The notes below the pieces were generated by a model. It did no database searches. It had not been told where the DNA came from and saw nothing but the letters and a program-made list of their open reading frames with translations. A stretch of DNA of 36,318 nt. Source: an uncultured Cytophagaceae bacterium (lineage in GTDB: Bacteria > Bacteroidota > Bacteroidia > Cytophagales > Spirosomataceae). Each line of letters starts with the position of its first letter. Position 1 is the stretch's first letter. Position numbers and translations under genes: made by a program. Location of the stretch: the NCBI GenBank assembly GCA_938008575.1, contig CALLKB010000197.1, forward strand, positions 1 through 36,318, read 5' to 3'. Of this stretch, positions 15,599 through 23,525 are shown piece by piece.

Positions 15599-16182
15599 TG
15601 AAATCCAATTATCGCTATTTCCTTCTTAGTTTATTGATTATCCTCTTAGATCAAGGAATCAAATTGGCCGTACACAATTTTATGGATCCCGGTTATTATG
15701 GGCAAATTGAAGTCATTAGTCCATACGTCAAATTGCATTATACCTTAAACCCTGGGATGGCATTTGGTATTCAATTAGGCTCTGATTACGGCAAATTAAT
15801 CTTAACAAGTTTTCGTATTTTGGCGATGTTCGGCATCGGATACTTGTTGTATACCTTGACGGTTAAAAATTCAAAAACCTTGTTATTAGTTTGCACGTCC
15901 CTCATTCTAGGAGGAGCGATTGGAAATCTAATCGACTCGGTTTTTTATGGCGTATTTTTGAATAATGCACCACAAGGAGCTCCGATGCAATGGTTTCACG
16001 GCCAAGTGATCGATATGTTTTTCTTTGATTTTTGGGAAGGAATTCTACCCACTTGGATTCCCGTTTGGGGAGGGAGCTATTATTCAACTCCCATATTTAA
16101 TTTTGCAGATGCTGCTATTTTTTGTGGCGTTGTGACGATCTTGTTCTTTCAGAATTACTTATTTAAGGAAGAAAACGAATAA
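15598..16182 (+). CDS. lspA: Lipoprotein signal peptidase (signal peptidase II)
   Basis: A 194-residue polytopic inner-membrane aspartyl protease that removes signal peptides from diacylated prolipoproteins. Four hydrophobic segments are visible. The catalytic pair is D113 in GNLIDSVFYG and D171 in FNFADAAIFCG. The asparagines in YTLNPGMAFGI and GAIGN are also conserved. The stretch between the two aspartates is about 40 residues longer than in E. coli LspA, with a Trp-rich loop (FWEGILPTWIPVWGGSYY); long versions of this loop are usual in Bacteroidota. It is coupled to the upstream proline dehydrogenase gene and followed after six bases by the TauE-family gene. Confidence 0.94.
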   Translation: MKSNYRYFLLSLLIILLDQGIKLAVHNFMDPGYYGQIEVISPYVKLHYTLNPGMAFGIQLGSDYGKLILTSFRILAMFGIGYLLYTLTVKNSKTLLLVCTSLILGGAIGNLIDSVFYGVFLNNAPQGAPMQWFHGQVIDMFFFDFWEGILPTWIPVWGGSYYSTPIFNFADAAIFCGVVTILFFQNYLFKEENE

Positions 16183-16188
16183 AGCTAT

Positions 16189-16923
16189 ATGATGGGGCAA
16201 TATTTCATCTTTTTCTTATTGGCCCTACTCGCTGAAATCGTTGGTACAATCAGCGGTTTCGGTTCATCTATTTTGTTTGTCCCACTTGCTTCGCTTGTCT
16301 TGGATTTCAAAATTGTCCTTGGAATTACAGCCGTATTTCATGTATTCAGCAATTTGTCCAAGATTTATTTTTTCCAAACAGGCATCGACAAAAAGATAGC
16401 CCTTAAATTGGGCATTCCAGCCGTTTTATTTGTCACATTTGGTGCATGGCTAACAAATTATATTCCTCAGAAAGAAATTGAAATGGGGATGAATATAATC
16501 ATTTTCATCTTAGCGCTCTACCTCATGACAGGGCATCACAAAGGGCTGAAGGAAACGAATACCAACCTTTATTTAGGGGGAACAATTTCTGGATTTCTGG
16601 CAGGTTTAATAGGCACGGGAGGAGCAATTCGAGGAATTACTTTGGCAGCTTTCAATTTGGAGAAAGATGCTTTCATTGCTACCTCAGCGATTATTGATAT
16701 GGGCGTGGATTTGAGTCGGGCAGGTGTTTACATCGCCAGCGGATATTTCCATCAAGAACACATTGTTTTGATTCCTTTTCTCATCGTAATATCGATCGCA
16801 GGTTCCTACTTGGGCAAAAGAATTTTACAATACATTCCTGAAAAGACCTTTCAATATATTGTGTTGGGGGTTATTCTGTTGACATCGTTGTTGCAGGCAG
16901 TTAAGTATTTTTTTTTGAAATAA
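16189..16923 (+). CDS. TauE/SafE (DUF81) family membrane transporter
   Basis: A 244-residue inner-membrane protein with about seven or eight helices. The family repeat appears twice: EIVGTISGFGSSILFVPL near the N-terminus and GGTISGFLAGLIGTGGAIRG near residue 130. The family exports sulfite, sulfoacetate and other organosulfur anions in characterised members, but substrates vary widely, so none is assigned. It is the third gene of a compact run after proline dehydrogenase and lspA, with a 6-bp gap and no functional link evident. The TAA stop runs directly into a GAGGTAA heptamer array. Confidence 0.87.
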   Translation: MMGQYFIFFLLALLAEIVGTISGFGSSILFVPLASLVLDFKIVLGITAVFHVFSNLSKIYFFQTGIDKKIALKLGIPAVLFVTFGAWLTNYIPQKEIEMGMNIIIFILALYLMTGHHKGLKETNTNLYLGGTISGFLAGLIGTGGAIRGITLAAFNLEKDAFIATSAIIDMGVDLSRAGVYIASGYFHQEHIVLIPFLIVISIAGSYLGKRILQYIPEKTFQYIVLGVILLTSLLQAVKYFFLK

Positions 16924-16951
16924 GAGGTAAGAGTGAAGAGGTAAGAGTATC
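16924..16951 (+). repeat. Heptanucleotide array, GAGGTAA family (4 units)
   Basis: Four 7-bp units start at the first base after the TauE-family stop codon. The stop TAA itself occupies the last three positions of the preceding register, mimicking the TAA of a GAGGTAA unit. Confidence 0.82.
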
Positions 16952-16993
16952 AAGTACATTAGGCTAGATAATAAAACCCAACAGCTAACTTAA

Positions 16994-17035
16994 CCCTAGG
17001 CTTTAGCCTAGGGATCCCCAGACTAAAGTCTGGGG
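16994..17035. repeat. Twin-palindrome REP-like element
   Basis: Two perfect 8-bp-arm hairpins are joined by AT: CCCTAGGC-TTTA-GCCTAGGG, then CCCCAGAC-TAAA-GTCTGGGG, with a CTAG tail. The layout matches the units at 36042-36220. It lies between two convergent operons and may stop transcription. Confidence 0.8.
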
Positions 17036-17082
17036 CTAGTAATTAATCTCGAAATTCCTTTTTAACGCAACCAAGCACCATC

Positions 17083-17110
17083 AAAAAAAAGCCCCGATTT
17101 TCATCGAGGC
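17083..17110 (-). terminator. Intrinsic terminator of the bamA-skp operon
   Basis: On the minus strand GCCTCGAT-GAAA-ATCGGGGC forms an 8-bp stem (one G-U pair) with a GNRA-type loop, followed by a run of eight T. Confidence 0.93.
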
Positions 17111-17133
17111 TTTCTTCAAAATAATCAGCTAAC

Positions 17134-17712
17134 TTATTTCTTTGCTGGAGCAGCTGGTGCTGCAGCAGGAGCCGCTGGCTTAGGCGTAATGCCCATTTTC
17201 TTTAATACCAAGTCAGACATGTTAGCATCTGCTGGGTAGTGCAACAAGATTGGAGCTGTTCCCATTCCTGCATCGTAGTTGAATACATACGTATAAGCAT
17301 TTTCAGCTGCTACTGCGTGCATATTTTCTTCTACTTTCTTCAACAAAGGTTGTAACAATTGAGCTTGTTTCTTTTGCAATGAAGATTGAGAATTTTGTTG
17401 GAACTCTTGAATCGAAGTTTGTAAATTTTGCAATTCTTTTTCCTTGTCTTGCTTGATGATATCAGCTGTCTTAGGATCTGCATTTAATTTCTCAAACGCC
17501 GCTAATTTATCTTGAAAATCCTTCACTTTTCCTTGATAAAGCGTCTCATATTGCTTTTGCGTATTTTTCAAATCTTCCTCCACTTGCTTAGCTTCTGGCA
17601 TTTGGCTTAAGATGTAATCCGCATTAATAAATCCAATTTTAACTTGTGCTTTCGCTGGTAAAATAGCCATTCCGAACACAAGGCTCATAGCTAAGAATAG
17701 TTTGTTTTTCAT
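17134..17712 (-). CDS. OmpH/Skp-family periplasmic chaperone (distal copy)
   Basis: A 192-residue secreted protein. Residues 1-22 are a signal peptide ending in AKA-Q. KIGFINADYILSQMPEAKQVE is the strand-helix start of the Skp body. About 100 Lys/Gln-rich residues form the coiled-coil tentacles, and YVFNYDAGMGTAPILLHYP returns to the body domain. Skp trimers hold unfolded outer-membrane proteins in the periplasm and hand them to the BAM complex. The C-terminal 20 residues are an Ala/Pro repeat tail (KPAAPAAAPAAPAKK) not needed for the fold. It is the last gene after uppS, bamA and a second skp copy, and ends in a strong terminator. Confidence 0.9.
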   Translation of the reverse strand: MKNKLFLAMSLVFGMAILPAKAQVKIGFINADYILSQMPEAKQVEEDLKNTQKQYETLYQGKVKDFQDKLAAFEKLNADPKTADIIKQDKEKELQNLQTSIQEFQQNSQSSLQKKQAQLLQPLLKKVEENMHAVAAENAYTYVFNYDAGMGTAPILLHYPADANMSDLVLKKMGITPKPAAPAAAPAAPAKK

Positions 17713-17758
17713 AAAAGTTTAATCTAGTTGTTTTTGTTTTATATTCTTAATCACTCTA

Positions 17759-18298
17759 CTATTTCTTCAAATTAGGATCTAGTTCCAAACCTAGTTCCTC
17801 CAACACATAATCCGAATAATCATGAATCGGATTTGTATAGATCAATGCTAAGCCATCATTTGCCTTATCAAACACAAAATCCAAACGCTTTTGGCGCACA
17901 ACACGCTCCAATGCTTTCGAGATTTCATCCAATATGGGCTTCATGGCATTTTGCTTGGCCTTAAATAACTCACCCTCCTCACCAAATACCTTTTCCTGGT
18001 AAGCCTTAGCTTCTTGATCTTTCACCTTAATGGTGGCCAAACGTTGTTGACGTAACTCATCAGTCAACAATAATTCCTCCAAATGAAATTCTTTTTCCAG
18101 TTGAGCAACTGCCTCCTGTTTGTCGGCAACTTCCTTTAACCAGGTTTTAGTTTTCTCATTCAAGACCGTTTGAACTTTTTGAAATTCAGGCATTTTGGAC
18201 GTAATAAACTCCGTATCAATGTAGCCAAATTTCTGCGCATAGGTCCGTTGTCCCATGCACATGATTCCCAAAATTAAGAAAAAAATTGACTTTTTCAT
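17759..18298 (-). CDS. OmpH/Skp-family periplasmic chaperone (proximal copy)
   Basis: A 179-residue paralogue of the next gene. A signal peptide (about 1-21, ending TYA-Q) precedes KFGYIDTEFITSKMPEFQKVQ, a charged coiled coil with EKEFHLEELLLTDELRQQR, and the closing body strand RLDFVFDKANDGLALIYTNP. It lacks the Ala/Pro tail of the distal copy. Tandem skp genes after bamA are a recurring layout in Bacteroidota, and the two may form separate or mixed trimers. It starts 12 nt after the bamA stop, so co-expression with its client machine is likely. Confidence 0.9.
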   Translation of the reverse strand: MKKSIFFLILGIMCMGQRTYAQKFGYIDTEFITSKMPEFQKVQTVLNEKTKTWLKEVADKQEAVAQLEKEFHLEELLLTDELRQQRLATIKVKDQEAKAYQEKVFGEEGELFKAKQNAMKPILDEISKALERVVRQKRLDFVFDKANDGLALIYTNPIHDYSDYVLEELGLELDPNLKK

Positions 18299-18310
18299 TG
18301 TTAATACTGC

Positions 18311-20980
18311 TTAGCGAATTTGCTGTCCAATCGAGAACGTAAATGCTTGTCGGCCAAAATCCGAATCTCCCGGACGTGGCTTATCAAACGCAAAACCATA
18401 ATCAATACCAATCATACCAAATGCCGGCATAAAAATACGTGCCCCAAATCCAGCTGATTTATACAGATTAAACGGATTATAATCCGTCAACGAAGCAAAG
18501 TTATTTCCACCCTCCGCAAAGCCCAACACGAAGATTGTCGCTGAAGGATTCAACGAAACAGGATAACGCGCTTCCATCACAAACTTATTGTAAGCTACCC
18601 CACCATTTCCATAAGATCCCGATGGTCCGATCACACGATCTTTATAACCACGCAAACCTACGATATCCCGGTTGAAAGAGAAACCTTGAACCATTCCGGA
18701 TCCACCCAAATCAAAACGCTCAAAGCGGGTTGTAGGGGCACCTCCATAAGATCCCAAGAATCCTAAGTGAGCACGTGTATGTAAGATCAACTTACCTAGC
18801 AAAGGCGTAAACCAACTCGCATCAAACATCCATTTGTGGTATTCAATCAAACTGCCATCTTTGTTTCCTCCCATCAATGAGTAAGGTGGTGTAATCGATG
18901 CATTCAATGAGAAACTTGAACCCATACGTGGGAACGTCGGATTATCGATACTATTACGAGAGAAGTTCGTCATCAAGGTAATCGAAGTTGATTTACCTTG
19001 TGGGTAAGCCCACGTATAATAACGATCTACATCATACTGCGAGAATGATAAGGAATTACTTAATGAGAAATAATCATCCGGCCATTTCAAACGCTTTCCT
19101 AAACTGAAGGTCACTGAATTCACGTTAAAGTGCGCATCCAATAGAGAATCGGGAACAGAATAAGCACTCATCCCATATCCACCGTAACCGCCATATCCAC
19201 CATAGCCACCATAGCCTCCGCCGTAACCACCATAGCCACTGCCATAGCCACCCAAGCCACTTCCATAACCTCCACCGTAACCTGTCGTTCTAAATTGATA
19301 CGGATAAGAAACACTTCGGTTCAATGAAATTGAGAATGAATTTGGCTTCTTCCCTCCTAACCAAGGCTCCGTAAATGTCAAACTATAATTTTGATAGGCA
19401 GCACCATTCGCTTGAAAACGAACGGATAACTTTTGGCCATCACCCGCAGGCAAAGGACGCCAAGCCGACAAATTCGTCAGATTCTTCGCAGAAAAGTTAT
19501 TGAACACGACTCCTAAAGTACCTACAAAACCGATGTAACCACCCCAACCGCCTGAAAGCTCAATTTGATCGGATGGCTTCTCTTCTACATTGTATTCAAT
19601 GTCCACGGTTCCATCTGGACGTGGCTGCGGATTTGGTGTAATTTTTTCTGGGTTAAAATAACCGATGGTTGATAACTCACGTACGGTACGGATAATCGCC
19701 GACTTGTTGAATTTCTGTCCCGGTAACGTACGAATCTCTCGCATAACGACATGATCAGAAGTCTTTGTATTTCCATTCAAGATAACCTTGTTGATCGTCG
19801 CTTGCTTACCTTCACTGATACGAATCGTTAAATCAATCGAATCCCCTTCGATAGCCGACTCAACAGGCTCCGCATTGTAATATAAATACCCATTATCCAT
19901 GTACACAGAACTCAAGTCATCCCCCGGATTTCCTTGCATTTTCTTGTCCAATTCTTCTGTGTTATACACATCCCCTTTTTTGACACCTAATACCATGTGC
20001 AAAACAGAATCCGGATAGATGTAATTTCCTTCAAAATTGATGTTGCGGTAATAATACTTTTTCCCTTGGACTAGTTTGATGTATAAGTCTACCGACTTTT
20101 GATCTACTTTTCCAATGGAATCGGATTTGATTTGAAAGTCACGGAAGCCTAATTTATTCATGGCTTCAAGCAACTTTGTTTTATCCTCATCCCACTTCTT
20201 TGGTACGAATTTGGAAGGCTTAAAAATACGACCGAAACGAACTTGCTTCGTGTTTTTGATTTTACGAAGGATCAAGCCACGTGATTTTTCATCAATTCCG
20301 TCTAGAATGATTTTATGCACCTTTACCTTCTCTCCCTTGTCTACATTAACAATTAAAGTCGCATTGTTACCACGCAAAGTATCTACTCGAATCGTTGATT
20401 TTGTCTTAACATTTAAGCGACCTTTTTCTTGGTAATACTTACGGATTGCTAATTCAAGATTCTTCTTTAATGTTTCAGTGATAATTTTTCCTTTGTAGGT
20501 TTTTACCTTTTCACTTAAACTTTCTTGCTCCCCTTTACGAATTCCCACATAATTGATGGCATATAATCGAGGACGTTCCTTCAAAGCTATTTGAAGCCAA
20601 ATTTTGTCCCCTTCTACTTTGGATGCAAAAATCTCAACCTCTTCTAAGATACCTTGATCCATAATCTTACGAATCGCTGTAGCAACTGCATCTCCTGGAA
20701 CTTTGATTTTATCGCCTTTTTGCAAACCGGAAATATTAATCATGGAGGCACCATCATAAAACTGAGAACCCGTCACCTCAATCTCTGCAATTTCATACTC
20801 TTTAGGATCTGCCCACGAGAAAGTCGAAGTAGCAGCCGAAGAAGGCGCGAACCGACGGCCACCTAAAACCTGCGCTTGCGCAGTTTGAGTGATGAAAAGA
20901 ACCAAGCCCACCAATACTAGCTGCCAAGAACGAAACCCTTTTGATTCTTTACGAAAATTCATGCAAATGTCTTTTTTCAT
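18311..20980 (-). CDS. bamA: Outer-membrane protein assembly factor BamA
   Basis: An 889-residue Omp85 protein, the core of the BAM complex that folds beta-barrels into the outer membrane. A signal peptide (roughly to AQAQ at 37) is followed by POTRA domains (about 60-470). The barrel then runs to FTFSIGQQIR, ending in a beta-signal-like strand. The VRGF-type motif appears as GLRGYKDRVIG in the C-terminal third. A Gly/Tyr-rich run of about 38 residues (near 567-604) interrupts the barrel, most likely in an extracellular loop. Met7 (20962) is an alternative start giving an equally good signal peptide. It lies between uppS (9 nt gap) and two skp genes, a functional envelope operon. Confidence 0.94.
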   Translation of the reverse strand: MKKDICMNFRKESKGFRSWQLVLVGLVLFITQTAQAQVLGGRRFAPSSAATSTFSWADPKEYEIAEIEVTGSQFYDGASMINISGLQKGDKIKVPGDAVATAIRKIMDQGILEEVEIFASKVEGDKIWLQIALKERPRLYAINYVGIRKGEQESLSEKVKTYKGKIITETLKKNLELAIRKYYQEKGRLNVKTKSTIRVDTLRGNNATLIVNVDKGEKVKVHKIILDGIDEKSRGLILRKIKNTKQVRFGRIFKPSKFVPKKWDEDKTKLLEAMNKLGFRDFQIKSDSIGKVDQKSVDLYIKLVQGKKYYYRNINFEGNYIYPDSVLHMVLGVKKGDVYNTEELDKKMQGNPGDDLSSVYMDNGYLYYNAEPVESAIEGDSIDLTIRISEGKQATINKVILNGNTKTSDHVVMREIRTLPGQKFNKSAIIRTVRELSTIGYFNPEKITPNPQPRPDGTVDIEYNVEEKPSDQIELSGGWGGYIGFVGTLGVVFNNFSAKNLTNLSAWRPLPAGDGQKLSVRFQANGAAYQNYSLTFTEPWLGGKKPNSFSISLNRSVSYPYQFRTTGYGGGYGSGLGGYGSGYGGYGGGYGGYGGYGGYGGYGMSAYSVPDSLLDAHFNVNSVTFSLGKRLKWPDDYFSLSNSLSFSQYDVDRYYTWAYPQGKSTSITLMTNFSRNSIDNPTFPRMGSSFSLNASITPPYSLMGGNKDGSLIEYHKWMFDASWFTPLLGKLILHTRAHLGFLGSYGGAPTTRFERFDLGGSGMVQGFSFNRDIVGLRGYKDRVIGPSGSYGNGGVAYNKFVMEARYPVSLNPSATIFVLGFAEGGNNFASLTDYNPFNLYKSAGFGARIFMPAFGMIGIDYGFAFDKPRPGDSDFGRQAFTFSIGQQIR

Positions 20981-20989
20981 TACTAGGGC

Positions 20990-21763
20990 CTAGCCCTCAC
21001 GTTTAACTTGTTCACTTGTTTTACCAAACCGACGCTCTCGCATCTGAAAATCAACGATTGCTTGATGCAAATTGACTTTTCTAAAATCGGGCCAAAACAA
21101 CTCTTCAAAAATATACAACTCCGCATAGGCTAATTGCCACAGCATAAAATTACTAATTCGGTGATCTCCACCCGTACGAATCATCAGATCAGGATCCGGC
21201 ATTCCAGCCGTAGACAAATGCGCATTGATTACATTCGCATCCACATCTAATGCCGCTATTTCACCAGCAGCAACCTTTTGTGCAATCTTTTGCGTTGCTT
21301 GCGTTAAGTCCCATTTCCCAGAATACGACAAGGCCAAAACGAGTGTTAAACCCTTATTGGCAGCCGTTTGATCCATCGCAGATTGCAATTCTTTCTGCGA
21401 ACTTTTAGGTAATGAAGCCAAATCACCAATCGCTTTTAGACGGATCTGATTCTTCATCATTCCTGGCAATTCGTCATGAATAGCACTTACCAAAAGACTC
21501 ATCAAAGCCTTCACTTCTGCCGCAGGACGATTCCAATTTTCCGTAGAAAATGCATACAAAGTCAAATACTTAATACCCAATTCACCGCACCCCTCTATCG
21601 TCTCCCGAACAGCCGCAATGGCATGTCGGTGACCGAAAATGCGATCTTTAAACCCCTGCTGTTTCGCCCATCGCCCATTACCATCCATGATAACGGCAAC
21701 GTGCGCCGGCAGATTGTTTACATCAATAGAATCTTTTACGTTTTGACTCACAACTACATTCAT
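20990..21763 (-). CDS. uppS: Isoprenyl transferase (undecaprenyl diphosphate synthase)
   Basis: A 257-residue cytosolic cis-prenyltransferase that extends farnesyl diphosphate to the C55 lipid carrier for peptidoglycan and surface glycans. HVAVIMDGNGRWAKQQGF holds the catalytic Asp and the diphosphate-binding loop. YLTLYAFSTENWNRP and DLMIRTGGDHRISNFMLWQ are the other family blocks; the second usually reads RTSGE, so GGDH is a mild variant. A TTG start at 21781 is possible but would overlap the -7 box; the strong promoter at 21779-21809 fits ATG 21763. It heads the run uppS-bamA-skp-skp and follows two DUF6089 genes. Confidence 0.94.
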   Translation of the reverse strand: MNVVVSQNVKDSIDVNNLPAHVAVIMDGNGRWAKQQGFKDRIFGHRHAIAAVRETIEGCGELGIKYLTLYAFSTENWNRPAAEVKALMSLLVSAIHDELPGMMKNQIRLKAIGDLASLPKSSQKELQSAMDQTAANKGLTLVLALSYSGKWDLTQATQKIAQKVAAGEIAALDVDANVINAHLSTAGMPDPDLMIRTGGDHRISNFMLWQLAYAELYIFEELFWPDFRKVNLHQAIVDFQMRERRFGKTSEQVKREG

Positions 21764-21778
21764 ACAACATACAAGAGG

Positions 21779-21809
21779 CAAAGATAGCTAATCCCTCCCC
21801 TTATTCAAA
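21779..21809 (-). promoter_or_regulatory. Promoter of the uppS-bamA-skp-skp operon
   Basis: On the minus strand TTTG (21809-21806), exactly 19 bases, then TATCTTTG (21786-21779) is a perfect TTTG-N19-TAnnTTTG match. Predicted transcription start is near 21772, only about nine bases before the uppS ATG. Confidence 0.82.
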
Positions 21810-21812
21810 ACA

Positions 21813-22490
21813 TTAATCCCGAGGGCAATAAACGGAAATCAACGAATACGTGATTGATACCGAACTTTGTAAATATTGATCTGTTTTATTCAGCGTAAAA
21901 ATCTGAGGCTGTTCGCCCCATGCTGCTTGACCATCTAGGATGTTCGACAAGGATTTACTCGTTCCAAATTCCCATTGCAATCCTAATCGATTGTTTATTT
22001 GGGCCTTTATCCCTACACCAAATGGGATTGCCCAAGTAAAGTAGGTTTTAGGGGAAGGAATATTTCCTTCAGGACTTACAAACAAGGTTCCCAGCCCACC
22101 ATAAATAAAGGGTGTCCAATTTCGCACATTTCGATTCGCTTGATAATCTTTGAAATTGTAATCCACTAGACCCGAAAATTCAATTAATGGACTTGAAAAA
22201 CTATTTGTCGAATAAGAAATACTAGGCAATCCAAAATTCGCACCATCACCCGAAATACCCGTAAAAGTCAATTTTGCCCGATAGGCAATCGCCTGATTAG
22301 GCTGATAACGTAATTGGAAGTTTACCCCCGTAGAGGCAGTTTTCAACTGTGATAAATGAGGAATCAAATGCCAATCTGATAAATCTCCCTTGTACAAGGT
22401 AGCACCCGCCCCTGCGGACATGGTCCAGCGCTGGGCAAATGCCGCATGGCTTAGCACCATAAACACGAAAAAACCAATAATTTTTCTCAT
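21813..22490 (-). CDS. DUF6089-type outer-membrane beta-barrel protein (second)
   Basis: A 225-residue secreted protein with signal peptide MRKIIGFFVFMVLSHAAFAQ. Alternating hydrophobic strands with Gly and aromatic residues (WTMSAGAGATLYKGDLSDW, FTPFIYGGLGTLFV) are typical of small eight-stranded barrels annotated DUF6089 or PorT-like. No function is established. The start codon overlaps the stop of the upstream paralogue in an ATGA arrangement, which fixes the start at 22490 and implies coupled translation. The position directly before uppS-bamA is a known Bacteroidota layout and suggests a role in envelope assembly, but that is inference. Confidence 0.85.
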   Translation of the reverse strand: MRKIIGFFVFMVLSHAAFAQRWTMSAGAGATLYKGDLSDWHLIPHLSQLKTASTGVNFQLRYQPNQAIAYRAKLTFTGISGDGANFGLPSISYSTNSFSSPLIEFSGLVDYNFKDYQANRNVRNWTPFIYGGLGTLFVSPEGNIPSPKTYFTWAIPFGVGIKAQINNRLGLQWEFGTSKSLSNILDGQAAWGEQPQIFTLNKTDQYLQSSVSITYSLISVYCPRD

Positions 22491-23467
22491 TGAATGGGCA
22501 AAGGAGGGCAATCAATTTTATTTCGCAAATGATAAATAATACGCACTTGCGTGGTAAAATATTGATCTGGACCTGTTGAGATTTTAGGCGCTGAAACCGA
22601 CGCAGGAACCGGAATACGATTCACTAATGTATTCGCCGCATAAGGTTCTCCTGAACGATCTGTGTACAACATGGATCCGCCAACAGAAACAGGAAGTACA
22701 GTATTTCGATTATCCGTAACATCATCCAAATAATCCGTCAAAGCGACGCGATATCCAAAGTCAAAGCCAAAATCCAAAGCATCATTTATCTTATATCGGA
22801 ATCCAACCCCAAATGGAATTGAAACACCCATCAGCGAATAATCAACACCTTCGTTTTTGTAATCCAATAAACTTCCATTGCTTTCCGACAACCAAGGACC
22901 TTGAACCGGATTTCCTGCTGCGTTTGCCGTTGCTTGCTTACGCGCATCTGGCGAATGTAAAAAACCACTCACTCCTAAATATACATAGGGCGAAACCACA
23001 TTTCGCTTTTTTAAATTCTCTGGATTACCACCAATCTCATACATCCCCACTAAGGACATTTCTTTGATATCATTTCTAAAATGTAGATTGCGCCTAAAAT
23101 TTGCATCCCAGTCTCCTACGGGCGAAAAATAACTATCATCCCCAGCGATTCTAATGTAATTCAATCCAAGATTAGCGCTAAAATTAGAAGACAAATGCCG
23201 AGTAAAATTTACCCCTACATTCCAACGAGTCGTTTGAGCCCCCACCGTAAATAACCCTGCGACTGGTACCAAATCCCCAATGTAATGCGACGAACCTGCC
23301 CCAAAAGAAATGGATGTATGCTTTTTGAAAACAGGGAAAGGCGACTTCTTCTTGCCTTTTTGGCCTAAAAACCACATTTGTGCATTTAAGTCTGTGTGAA
23401 ACAGACCGACCAAAAAGCAGATAAGAACGGCGAATCGAAACATAGAATATAATTTACGTTTTAGCAT
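22487..23467 (-). CDS. DUF6089-type outer-membrane beta-barrel protein (first)
   Basis: A 326-residue secreted barrel protein. Signal peptide KRKLYSMFRFAVLICFLVGLFHTDLNAQ is followed by a basic patch (GQKGKKKSPFPVFKK) and barrel strands beginning HTSISFGAGSSHYIGDLVP. INDALDFGFDFGYRVALTDYLDDVT is the conserved central motif I associate with this family. The C-terminus is IIYHLRNKIDCPPLPIQ. The fold resembles the downstream gene but has about 100 extra residues, mostly loops. ATG 23467 is preferred to the preceding TTG; ATG 23443 would shorten the signal peptide but remain possible. No substrate or partner is known. Confidence 0.85.
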   Translation of the reverse strand: MLKRKLYSMFRFAVLICFLVGLFHTDLNAQMWFLGQKGKKKSPFPVFKKHTSISFGAGSSHYIGDLVPVAGLFTVGAQTTRWNVGVNFTRHLSSNFSANLGLNYIRIAGDDSYFSPVGDWDANFRRNLHFRNDIKEMSLVGMYEIGGNPENLKKRNVVSPYVYLGVSGFLHSPDARKQATANAAGNPVQGPWLSESNGSLLDYKNEGVDYSLMGVSIPFGVGFRYKINDALDFGFDFGYRVALTDYLDDVTDNRNTVLPVSVGGSMLYTDRSGEPYAANTLVNRIPVPASVSAPKISTGPDQYFTTQVRIIYHLRNKIDCPPLPIQ

Positions 23468-23525
23468 CAACGAAAATTCGAAATGTTTGTTGTGCGAAAT
23501 TCAAGTCTCGAAGATAACAATTTAT

